From: JBBDWK01 sp040902885
GTDB taxonomy: Bacteria > Acidobacteriota > Terriglobia > Bryobacterales > Bryobacteraceae
Length of the DNA: 34,465 nt
Assembly (NCBI GenBank): GCA_040902885.1
Contig: JBBDWK010000033.1
Span: 1 to 34,465, forward strand
Direction of reading: 5' to 3'
Part shown: positions 15,924 to 24,500 of the stretch, piece by piece
Position numbering within the stretch: position 1 is the stretch's first letter
Layout of the letters: the number at the start of each line of letters is the position of its first letter
Position numbers and translations under genes: made by a program
Notes under the pieces: generated by a model
What the model saw: the letters and a program-made list of their open reading frames with translations, nothing else
What the model was told of the DNA's origin: nothing
Databases searched by the model: none

Positions 15924-18900
15924 TCAGTCTTCGCGCCAGTAGAATTTGTCCAGCTTGCGTTCGGATGGCCATACGCGGTCGAGCGTCGCGCCCTGGAACA
16001 CTTCCCCGCCTTTGATCACATACTGAATGCTCTCGGAGTAGCGCAAGTTCTCGATCGGATTCCCGTCGAGCACCAGCAGGTCGGCCAGCTTCCCTGCCTC
16101 AATCGACCCGAGGTCTTCGTCCAAACCAAGCGCCGCAGCTCCCGAGAGCGTCGCCACGCGCAGCGCCTCGTGCGGCGTCATGCCACCCATGCCGAGCATC
16201 CACAGCTCCCAGTGCGCCCCAATGCCCTGCTGCTCGCCATGCGATCCCAGCGCAAGACGGCCTCCCCGGCGGAGGATCTCCGTCGCGCCGCGCGCCATTT
16301 CCGGGAAGAAGTACTCTTCGTCGAGCAGCAGGCGGCGGCGCCGCGTTTTGCGGTCGAGTTCGTCGTGAGGCGTGAACGTAGCCAGCTTCTCGTCGGCGTG
16401 GTAGTTCTTCCGCTGCCGCCAGTAGTGCTGCCCGAACCAGCCGCCGTAAGAGACGATCAGCGTGGGCGTGTAGACCGTTCCGGAGCGTGCCACCAGCTCG
16501 ATGACGTCCTTGTGGATCTTCACCGGAAGGCTGTGTTCCACGCCCGTGTAACCGTCCACTATCATGGCAATGTTCTCTTTGAGGAACCCGCCGCCTTCGG
16601 CCGTGACGTTAATCCCGATCTCGGCCGCCGCCTGAAGAATCCACTGCCGTTGCAGCCGGCGGGGCTGCATGTACTGCTTCAGGTAATTAGCGCCCTGGTC
16701 TTTGTAACGCTTCACGGCCGCGCGGGCATCGTCCAGGCTCTCGATCCTGACGGCGGTCGTGGTCATGGCCGTTCCCGTGGAGTAGATCCTCGGGCCCAGA
16801 ATCTCCCCCGCCTCCACCATCTCGGAGTAGGGGAAGACGCGGTTACTGTCCGTGGACGGATCGCGCGTTGTGGTCACGCCATAAGCCAGATTGGCCGCAT
16901 AGGGCCAGAGCTTGTCGGGGAAGACATCGCCGGGAGCGCGCAGGTGGGCGTGGATATCCACGAAACCCGGAATCACCGTCTTCCCCGCGAGATCCATCTG
17001 GTGCGCGTCTCCGGGAATGGAAACGCTGCCGGAAAGGCCGGCTGCCGCGATGCGACCGTTCTCGATGAGGATGTCGCCGCGCTCTATCACCTGGTCGCCC
17101 TTCATGGTCACGATGCGAACGTTGCGCAGCGCCAGCCGCCCCTGCGGCATGTTGCGCGGCACGGTGAGCGAAAGCTCGGTGAGGGACGGCTTCAGATCGC
17201 CGGGCTTCTCCGTCCGCAGCGCCTCGTCGCGCCCGATGCGGTAGAGACGATTGGCGAAGGACCAGGTGAACGCGCTTCCATCGGGCATCCATGTGGGATA
17301 GAGAGCGCCGGCGGAAGTAAGCTGCCGCACTGGAACGGAAGGCGAATCGAGATTGAGCGTCGCCGGCGTGCCAGCTTGGGGCAGAGCCACCAGCCAGGCG
17401 TTGGCATTCCGCACCACCAGCATCCACTGCTGGTCGGGCGAGGGCACGGCCTGCGACATGTCGTTGAACTTGACATGAACTCGCTTGTCCACGCCATCGG
17501 TCCGGATGGACATCAGGGCGGAGGTCGTGGCCCGCTCGGAACCGCTCGCGGGGGCCGGCTGGGTTTCATTGTAGAAGAGGCGTTTGCCGTCTCCGGACCA
17601 GACGACGCTGGAGTTCGCGGAGCGAAACTGGGTCACGAATTCGCTCGCGCCGCCCGCGCTGGGCATCACGCGGACCTCGAAGATCTCGCTCGAATCCTCG
17701 GCCAGCCAGCCGGAGGAGGAGGCCGCCAGATACGCGATGCGCGAGCCATCGGGCGACCACACGGGCGCGCTATAAAAGGCGGGCGCGCGGCTCAGCTCCA
17801 CGGGATTTCCGCCGCTCATGGAAAGCTTCCATAGCCGGCCGCCGTCGCGGTCGTTCCAGGTCACGTAGGCCAGCCATCGGCCATCCGTTGACAAGGCCGG
17901 CCAGTATTCGCGATCCCGAGAGGAAGTGAGGCGGCGCGGAGGACCTCCGTTATCGGAGACCCAGAGCTTGCCTACCGCGCCGAACACGATCCTGCGGCCA
18001 TCCGGCGTTGAGTGCATCCAGCGCATTTGCTTGACGGAAAATGGCGTGTCGGAGATGCGGTCCTCGAACTTGACCAGCTTCCCGAGCTCCCGCTTCACGT
18101 GCGCGGTGAAGGGGACGCTGCGGTCGCCGTCGCCGGTGAGGCCGAGGCGGTGCAGCTTCCCGTCAATCGTCAGGTAGGCATACTTGCCGTCCCGCGCGAC
18201 CGCGTATCCGGGCAGCGTGTCCTCGGCGCTGAAGCCCTCCTGATCGTCGCGGGTGATGGCCCGGCTGAGCCACCGCTCAGCGCGCGTTTCCAGATTGCGG
18301 ATGCGCAGGCCGGTGATGGAATCGTGCCGCGTCGCGTACAGAAGCCCGCGGCCGTCGGGCGTCAGCATGGGACGCAATCCGCCGCCATATTCGGACGTGA
18401 GCGTATCGATCTCGCCGGTCTCGCGGCTTAGACGCTGCACCTGCCATTTGCCCAGGTCGCTGTTGTACTGAAAGCGTCCTGCCATCGCGGAGAAATAGAT
18501 GTATTTCCCGTCGGGGGAAAACACGGGACCGGACACGCGCGTGTGTTTGGCATCGCCCTTGGTCAGTTGAACGCCGGAGCCACCGTCCTTGTGGAATAAC
18601 CAGAGCTCCGACTTACGGAGAAACGACTCCAGGGGGTAACTGCCCCAGCGGCGGGCGACTATGTACTGGCCGTCGGGCGACCAGGCGGGCGACCCGTAGA
18701 GAAATTTCTTCTCCTTGGTTAAAGCCTTGGGGTCCGATCCGTCGGCATTCATCAGCCAGAGATTGTCGCTGCCGTTGCGGTCGCTGACGAAGACGATGCG
18801 CATTCCGTCGGGGGAGTAGCGGGGCTGGCAGTCCCACGCCATGCCGGAGGTCAGCGGCTTCAATTCGCCGCCCTCCGCGGGCAGAGTGTAGACGTCGCCC

Positions 18901-19094
18901 AGCAGATCCACCAGAAGATTTTTGCCATCCGGGGAGACATCCACGGACATCCATGTGCCTTCGTCCGTTGTAAACTCGATGGTTCGCGCCGGCTGAATCA
19001 CGAGCGCTTCGGCGGGTGTTTTTTCCTTATCCGGGGCATCCTTGGCCAGCAGCAGCGCTCCTGCCAGCGCGATAAGTGCCCAACTTCCGTACAT
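15924..19094 (-). CDS. Exported TolB/PD40 beta-propeller fused to amidohydrolase
   Basis: The 1,056-residue product has a short N-terminal hydrophobic signal, then about 600 residues of PD40 repeats recognised by SPDG cores (VSPDGKNLLVDL, YSPDGMRIVFVSDRNG, WSPDGQYIV, FSPDGKYIYFS, WSPDGSRIAYLA, WSGDGKRLFY). The amidohydrolase domain begins near 650 (GKTVIPGFVDIHAHL, metal H715/H717). Further ligands follow: YLKQYMQP lysine, GVEHS histidine, and GSHGEQQGIGAHWE in place of the usual terminal Asp motif. I recall that last variant as typical of this fusion family. Such proteins are abundant in Acidobacteria and are viewed as periplasmic peptidase/amidase-like enzymes of unknown substrate. The zinc-ribbon gene follows within two bases. 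The divergent membrane protein gene starts 27 bp away. Confidence 0.9.
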   Translation of the reverse strand: MYGSWALIALAGALLLAKDAPDKEKTPAEALVIQPARTIEFTTDEGTWMSVDVSPDGKNLLVDLLGDVYTLPAEGGELKPLTSGMAWDCQPRYSPDGMRIVFVSDRNGSDNLWLMNADGSDPKALTKEKKFLYGSPAWSPDGQYIVARRWGSYPLESFLRKSELWLFHKDGGSGVQLTKGDAKHTRVSGPVFSPDGKYIYFSAMAGRFQYNSDLGKWQVQRLSRETGEIDTLTSEYGGGLRPMLTPDGRGLLYATRHDSITGLRIRNLETRAERWLSRAITRDDQEGFSAEDTLPGYAVARDGKYAYLTIDGKLHRLGLTGDGDRSVPFTAHVKRELGKLVKFEDRISDTPFSVKQMRWMHSTPDGRRIVFGAVGKLWVSDNGGPPRRLTSSRDREYWPALSTDGRWLAYVTWNDRDGGRLWKLSMSGGNPVELSRAPAFYSAPVWSPDGSRIAYLAASSSGWLAEDSSEIFEVRVMPSAGGASEFVTQFRSANSSVVWSGDGKRLFYNETQPAPASGSERATTSALMSIRTDGVDKRVHVKFNDMSQAVPSPDQQWMLVVRNANAWLVALPQAGTPATLNLDSPSVPVRQLTSAGALYPTWMPDGSAFTWSFANRLYRIGRDEALRTEKPGDLKPSLTELSLTVPRNMPQGRLALRNVRIVTMKGDQVIERGDILIENGRIAAAGLSGSVSIPGDAHQMDLAGKTVIPGFVDIHAHLRAPGDVFPDKLWPYAANLAYGVTTTRDPSTDSNRVFPYSEMVEAGEILGPRIYSTGTAMTTTAVRIESLDDARAAVKRYKDQGANYLKQYMQPRRLQRQWILQAAAEIGINVTAEGGGFLKENIAMIVDGYTGVEHSLPVKIHKDVIELVARSGTVYTPTLIVSYGGWFGQHYWRQRKNYHADEKLATFTPHDELDRKTRRRRLLLDEEYFFPEMARGATEILRRGGRLALGSHGEQQGIGAHWELWMLGMGGMTPHEALRVATLSGAAALGLDEDLGSIEAGKLADLLVLDGNPIENLRYSESIQYVIKGGEVFQGATLDRVWPSERKLDKFYWRED

Positions 19095-19121
19095 AAGTAC
19101 AATGTATCAGAAGCTTTTTCC

Positions 19122-20303
19122 ATGACCCTTTCCAGCCGTCCGGGGAATATGCAGCGAGTTCGTTGCCTCCGGGTTGCCGGCGCCACCGTTGTGTTGGCGC
19201 TGGCGTGGCAGTTGCTGATGGTGTACGGCGTCTACGAAGGGAATTGGACGGGTCTGTTCTGTATAGGCTCTACCTGGCAGCCGCCGGACGAACTGGCCTC
19301 CGAAAACCTCCACATCTTCCGGAACTCCAACGGGTACGACGGCCAGTTTTACCTCTACATCGCTCAGGACCCTTTTTTCAGGCGGGGCTTCGCCTCCTCC
19401 ATCGACGCGCCGCGCCTCCGCTACCGCCGCATCCTGATTCCTCTGGCGGCGTGGACGCTGGGCGCCGGCAGCCAAACCCGCATCGTCTACGCGTACAGTC
19501 TGGTTGTGCTGGCTTTCCTCTTTCTCGGCGCATGGTGGTTGGCACGCTATGCCGTACAAGCCGGTAAACCGGCCGTCTGGGGCTTGGGCTTCCTGATTGT
19601 CCCCGCAACCCTGATCTCGCTCGACCGAATGACGCTGGACGGCGCTATGACAGCTCTGACCATGGGTTTCGCGTGGTATACGTCGCGACGGGCGGAAGTG
19701 CTCGCACCTGGAAGGCTCTTTGCCTTGTTGATGGCCGCGCCTCTGGTACGCGAAACCGGTATTCTCCTGACTGCCGCGGTATGCCTATGCCTGCTCAACA
19801 AGAGAGACTGGCGGCGCACGCTGCTGTTCGGGAGTTCGGCGATTCCGGCGGTTGCCTGGTGGGCCTTCGTTCATCTTCACACCCGCCCCGATGACATCCA
19901 ACCGTTCAGTTGGATTCCGCTGTGGCCGCTCATGCAGGCATGGATTTCCCCGCTCGCGTATCCGCCGCTTCCGGTTCCGGGCTGGCTTCTGCCATCGCTC
20001 GACCGATTGGGAATGTTGGGCGCGGCTGCCGCGTTCTGGTTCGCGATTCGCGGCTTTGTTCTCGAGCCCACATGGACTGCCTGTGTGCTGTTTACACTGC
20101 TGGGTCTCTGGCACAACATGCCCAACGCCTGGCAGGACGTCTACGCATTCGGGCGTAGTTTTGCGCCGCTGTTTCTGCTCATAGCGCTGCAAGGCGTGGA
20201 CGGCAAGGGATTCATCCGGTTCGCGCCGATGCTGCTGCCCCTTCCGCGGATCGCGATCCAGCTCGGAGGATCGCTCGTGACAGCGATTGGCAGGCTGTTT
20301 TGA
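19122..20303 (+). CDS. Multi-spanning membrane protein, GT-C glycosyltransferase-like, tandem copy 1
   Basis: A 393-residue integral membrane protein with about 8-10 hydrophobic helices: residues 18-36 first, then LVVLAFLFLGAWWLARYAV, WGLGFLIVPATLIS, ILLTAAVCLCLL, SSAIPAVAWWAFVHL and FAPLFLLIAL. A large loop after helix 1 carries NGYDGQFYLYIAQDPFF and PRLRYRRILIPLAAW. The YDGQFY...RYxRIL pattern resembles GT-C-fold, lipid-linked-sugar glycosyltransferases, with an acidic residue in the first extracytoplasmic loop. That is an inference; no named family is certain. The stop overlaps the start of copy 2 by four bases, so the two are an operon. Copy 2 is about as long and very similar, most of all in the centre. 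Confidence 0.75.
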   Translation: MTLSSRPGNMQRVRCLRVAGATVVLALAWQLLMVYGVYEGNWTGLFCIGSTWQPPDELASENLHIFRNSNGYDGQFYLYIAQDPFFRRGFASSIDAPRLRYRRILIPLAAWTLGAGSQTRIVYAYSLVVLAFLFLGAWWLARYAVQAGKPAVWGLGFLIVPATLISLDRMTLDGAMTALTMGFAWYTSRRAEVLAPGRLFALLMAAPLVRETGILLTAAVCLCLLNKRDWRRTLLFGSSAIPAVAWWAFVHLHTRPDDIQPFSWIPLWPLMQAWISPLAYPPLPVPGWLLPSLDRLGMLGAAAAFWFAIRGFVLEPTWTACVLFTLLGLWHNMPNAWQDVYAFGRSFAPLFLLIALQGVDGKGFIRFAPMLLPLPRIAIQLGGSLVTAIGRLF

Positions 20304-21472
20304 CTTTTTCGGCGCATGCGCAACAACTTCGTTGCCTTCGCGTTGCCGGTGTCGCTGTGCTGTTGGCGCTGGCGTGGCAGCTGCTGATGGTATACGGCGT
20401 CTACGGAGGGAACTGGACGGGTCTGTTCTGTATAGGTTCGAAATTTTCGCGTTCGCCTGAACTGGCCTCCGCAAACCCCCACGTCTTCCAGAATTCATAC
20501 GGGTACGACGGGCAGTTTTACCTCTACATCGCTCAGGACCCTTTCTTCACGAAGGGATTCGCATCGTCCGTCGACGTGCCGCGCCTGCGCTATCGCCGCA
20601 TCCTGATTCCCTTCGCGGCATGGGCACTGGGTCTCGGCAACCAAACCCGCATCGTTTACGCATACATTCTGGTTGTGCTGGCTTTCCTCTTTCTCGGCGC
20701 CTGGTGGCTGGCACGCTATGCCGTACAAGCCGGTAAACCGCCGGCCTGGGGCCTGGGCTTCCTGATTGTCCCCGCAACCCTGATCTCGCTCGACCGCATG
20801 ACGCTGGATGGGGCCATGACGGCTCTGACGATGGGTTTCGCGTGGTACACGTCGCGACGGGCGGAAGTGCTCGCACCTGGAAGGCTCTTTGCGTTGTTGA
20901 TGGCCGCGCCTCTGGTGCGGGAGACTGGCATTCTCCTCACCGCCGCGGTATGCCTATGCCTGCTTAACAAGAGAGACTGGCGGCGCACGCTGCTGTTTGC
21001 CAGTTCGGCAATTCCAGCGGTTGCCTGGTGGGCCTTCATTCATCTTCGCACCCAGCCCTATGACACCCCGCTGTTCGGCTGGATTCCGCTCCTGTCGCTG
21101 GCGCAGGCGTGGATTTCCCCGCTCGTGTATCCTTCGCTTCTGCTCCCAGCCTGGCTTCCGCCAGTGTTTGACCGGTTGGGAATGCTGGGCGCGGCCGGCG
21201 CGTTCTGGTTCGCGATTCGGGGATTTGTTTTCGAGCCCACGCGGACTGCCTGCGCGCTGTTCACGGTGCTCGGGCTTTGGCACGGCCTGCCCGGCACCTG
21301 GCAGGACATCTACGGATTCGGCCGGAGTTTTGCGCCGTTGCTTCTGCTCATCGCGCTGCAGGGTCTGGACGGCAAAGGGTTCGTCCGTTTCGTGCCGATG
21401 CTGCTGCCCCTTCCGCGGATCGCGATCCAGCTTGGAGGATCCCTCGTGATAGCGATTGACAGGCTGTTCTGA
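20300..21472 (+). CDS. Multi-spanning membrane protein, GT-C glycosyltransferase-like, tandem copy 2
   Basis: The 390-residue paralogue of the preceding gene has the same layout: YGYDGQFYLYIAQDPFF in the first loop, PRLRYRRILIPFAAW, and near-identical central helices. It starts at TTG in TTGA, overlapping the upstream TGA. The start is supported because MTFS aligns with MTLS of copy 1. Copy 2 differs most in the residues just before the YDGQFY loop (SKFSRSPELASANPHVFQ instead of STWQPPDELASENLHIFR) and in the segment around 245-290. A heteromeric pair or two enzymes with different substrates are both possible. It ends in front of the palindrome and scaffold gap at 21486-21560. Confidence 0.75.
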   Translation: MTFSAHAQQLRCLRVAGVAVLLALAWQLLMVYGVYGGNWTGLFCIGSKFSRSPELASANPHVFQNSYGYDGQFYLYIAQDPFFTKGFASSVDVPRLRYRRILIPFAAWALGLGNQTRIVYAYILVVLAFLFLGAWWLARYAVQAGKPPAWGLGFLIVPATLISLDRMTLDGAMTALTMGFAWYTSRRAEVLAPGRLFALLMAAPLVRETGILLTAAVCLCLLNKRDWRRTLLFASSAIPAVAWWAFIHLRTQPYDTPLFGWIPLLSLAQAWISPLVYPSLLLPAWLPPVFDRLGMLGAAGAFWFAIRGFVFEPTRTACALFTVLGLWHGLPGTWQDIYGFGRSFAPLLLLIALQGLDGKGFVRFVPMLLPLPRIAIQLGGSLVIAIDRLF

Positions 21473-21485
21473 TTTTCTACCACGG

Positions 21486-21560
21486 CCGCTTGCTTACGCG
21501 CGCGGTTCGGTGCAGAGNNNNNNNNNNGGACGGCACCGAACCGCGCGCGTAAGCAAGCGG
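21486..21560. repeat. Perfect 28-bp inverted repeat interrupted by scaffold gap
   Basis: 21486-21513 and 21533-21560 are exact reverse complements over 28 bp, rich in GCGCGC and containing GCTTGCTTACGC. The loop holds the 10-N run, so its true length and content are unknown. The element fills the space between the convergent membrane-protein and giant-protein genes and may terminate both. The same core (CGAACCGCGCGCGT) occurs once at 8137-8150, so this is probably a dispersed repeat. The arm translates to a PLAYARGSV-like peptide that I recall from many spurious acidobacterial proteins. Confidence 0.8.
21518..21527. other. Scaffold gap of 10 N
   Basis: Ten unresolved bases sit exactly inside the loop of an inverted repeat. 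The run marks a contig join; the real distance and even the relative orientation of the two sides depend on the assembler. Confidence 0.95.
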
Positions 21561-21564
21561 AGGA

Positions 21565-24500
21565 CTACTGCACCGAAATCGGGATCAGCGCGGTGTTGCT
21601 CGCAATGCCCTCCTGCTCCACCGTCAGCGATTGCACGCCATGGCGGGCGCCTTCCGGTATCCGCAGATTGATCTGATACAGGCCCACCAGACCCGGGGTC
21701 AGTCCGGCGAACACGATCTCCACAGGCTTGCCGTCGAGCGTGACACGGGGCTGAACGCGGGCGCGCGCCAGCGGGTCGCCGGGTGATGGCGCCCCGGTCC
21801 GCACGGGAACGTCGGTCACGCCCATGCCGGCCAGGTAGATCACGATGTACTCGCCGGGACGGGCCGGCTCGGCGGAGGAAACCAGTTGAAAGTTGGAGTG
21901 CTGCGCGATGATTCCGCGATCCTGAAACGCCGCTATGCCGGGCTGCACGGAGGAGGTGTATATCGAATCCGCCGCGCTGATCGCGCCGTTGACGCTCACT
22001 ACGATCTGATATTCCCGATCCGGCTCGAGCTCCATGGGAATCTGCGCGTTGATCTGCCCGCTGCTCGCGAAGTAGAGGGCGGCTTCAACACCCCCGACGA
22101 TCACGCTCGTCCCATTGATGGAGGTGGGCAGCGGCAGCGTGGCCGCCGCTTCCGTGGATACGGCGAGGTTGGAGCCGTAGATAGCCACCACGTTTCCAGG
22201 CGCCACGGGAGCTCCCCTCTGGGGATTCAGATTGTGCAGGACGCCGTTTTTCGCCAGCAGCGGAACCGCGTTGGCGGTCACGGAGCCGATGATCTCGGAC
22301 GTCGCCGCGCCAAGATTCGGCGCGGAAGCTCGGGCGGTGACCGTGGTCTGCGAAGGCGATTTGGCCGGCTTCCAGGTGGACGAGTAGACGCCCGTACGGC
22401 CGCCGTCGGGGACCAGCACCACCGAGGGATCGCCGTTGGAAAACGTCGCTACCACGGTCGCGCCCGCCACCGGATCTCCGCAATCGTCCGTAAGCCGCAC
22501 CGCGAGGGGCGTGGGCCATCCGACCGGCGCCGCGAAATTGCTGACTAACCCGGTATGGGTTGCGACCAGCCGGGACGGCGTGCAGCCCGCGGCGTATCGT
22601 CGCGAGGCCGAAGCTGCCGCGGCCGGAGCCGCCGGAATCATGATGAGAGTGACGTTGACCGTACGCACGGCAGTCGTGCCGATGGAAAAATTCACGCCGC
22701 CACGGTAAACGCCCTGCTTCAGAGTCGAGGTGTCGAGCGTCGCCGTCGCCTGGCCCGGCGTCGTGGTGGAGGCCAATCCCGAAGTGGGATGAACGGCCAG
22801 CCAGGCGCCGCCGTCCTCAGTGGACGCGGCCGCTTGGAAACCGAGCGGCGCAGCGCTGCTCACATGCACCGAGATGGTCTGCGGGGCCGGGTTCCGCCCG
22901 CCCACAACCTCGGTAAACAGCAGCCCGGCGGGAAAGGGGTCGGGAGCGGGCGGCGCGTCGGCTTCACGCACCTCCAGCACGATGAGAAGTTCCTGGGGCG
23001 AGTTCGGCACTCCGGGGACGGTCACCCGGATTCTTCCGTAGTAGGCGCCGCGATTCAAACCCGCCGAATTCACCGTGAAGTCGATCCCGGCGGGTGAGGC
23101 CGGGGATGCTGTCCCACTGACCGCCGGCAATGAGAGCCACGGCGTGCTACCCGCTACCTCAGCCTCCCAGGTTGCCGAAGCCACTCCGTCAACATGTACG
23201 TTGAACCGGCGGGTCTGTCTCGGCGTTCCGTTCCCTTCGCGCGCGGAGAAGATCATGCCCGCCGGGTCGAGGCGCATGCCGGCGTCCGACACGAAGAGCG
23301 CCACCGGGACATCGGCCGAACCTGCATCCGACGATACGATCAGACGCCCGAGATGCGAACCAGGCGGCAAATTGTGAGGAGAGGCGTTGACGGTCACCGA
23401 GGCCGCCACGTTCGGCCCGAGCTGTCCCGACCCATTGGCAATGCTTAGCCACGGAGTCTCCCCGGCAACCGAAACCTGGAAATTCAGAGTTCCGCCGCCC
23501 GAGTTCCGCAGCAGCAGCGTGTCGGTCAGCGCAGCCTGGACCGCGCCCACCGCCTGAAAGCCCAACACCGGCGGAGAAGCATGCAACTGGGGCGGACGCC
23601 GCTGGACGCTCAAAGTAATCGGCAAACTCACGCTCAGCCCCGCCTGCGGGGACGAAATTTGCACTTGGGCGGTATGGGTGGTTCCGCCTTGAAGCTGTTT
23701 TTGATCCACCGAGAACTGGATTCTGGCCGGAGTGACCGCGCTCCGGGGTGTGAGCGACAGCCAGGCCGGCGCACCCTCAACAGTAGCCGTCAGCGGAAGC
23801 TGGGTCGCAGTGCTGGAAATGATGGAAACGGTCTGGGCGGCAGGCGCATCGCCGCCTTCCACAGCCGTGAAGGCGATCCCGGAATCGGACAACAGCAAAA
23901 CGGGCGTACCGGGTGGCAGTACTTTCCATTCGAACGATTTGGAGACGGTGGTGGCTGCGTGATCCCGCAGCACCACGGTAAAGGTGAAATCGCCCGCCGA
24001 TTTGGGAGTTCCCGCCAGCTCTCCGGTCACCGCTCCGAGCGATACGCCTTCGGGCAGTCCGCTCTCGATCGACCAGGAATACGGAGGCACGCCGCCGGCG
24101 CCTCGGAAGGTGAACAGGTACGGAAGGCCGGCGACGCCGACCGCGGTCGGAGAGAAACTGGAGATGGAGAGCGGTGCGGCGCGAACGTCGAGCGTGAGCG
24201 GCGCGATGGCGCGACCTCCTTTGGAGTCCTTGACTCCGGCTGTGAACTGGAACAGGCCCGGTACGTCCGGCGTGCCGGCGATGAGGCCGGCGGCGGTCAA
24301 GCTCAGACCCGCGGGCAGGAAACCGGAATCGAGCGACCATTCGTACGGGACGGTCCCGCCGGATGCCGCGAGCTGCGCCGAGTAGGCCGTTTCGGCAATT
24401 CCAACAGGCAGCGTCCCAGAAGATATGGCGGGCGGCGCCGGCGCGGTCAGGATCAGCGCCCGCGTGGCGAAGGCGCCCCCGGCTTCGGTCACTTTCGCGA

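Noticed and set aside
16170..17834. Long plus-strand frame opposite the propeller/amidohydrolase (554 codons)
   Set aside because: It is antisense to PD40 repeats and the HAH motif, with no family motif of its own.
15924..19094. GSHGEQQ in the amidohydrolase instead of a terminal Asp motif as a lost active site
   Set aside because: I recall this variant as usual in propeller/amidohydrolase fusions, so it is not treated as unusual.
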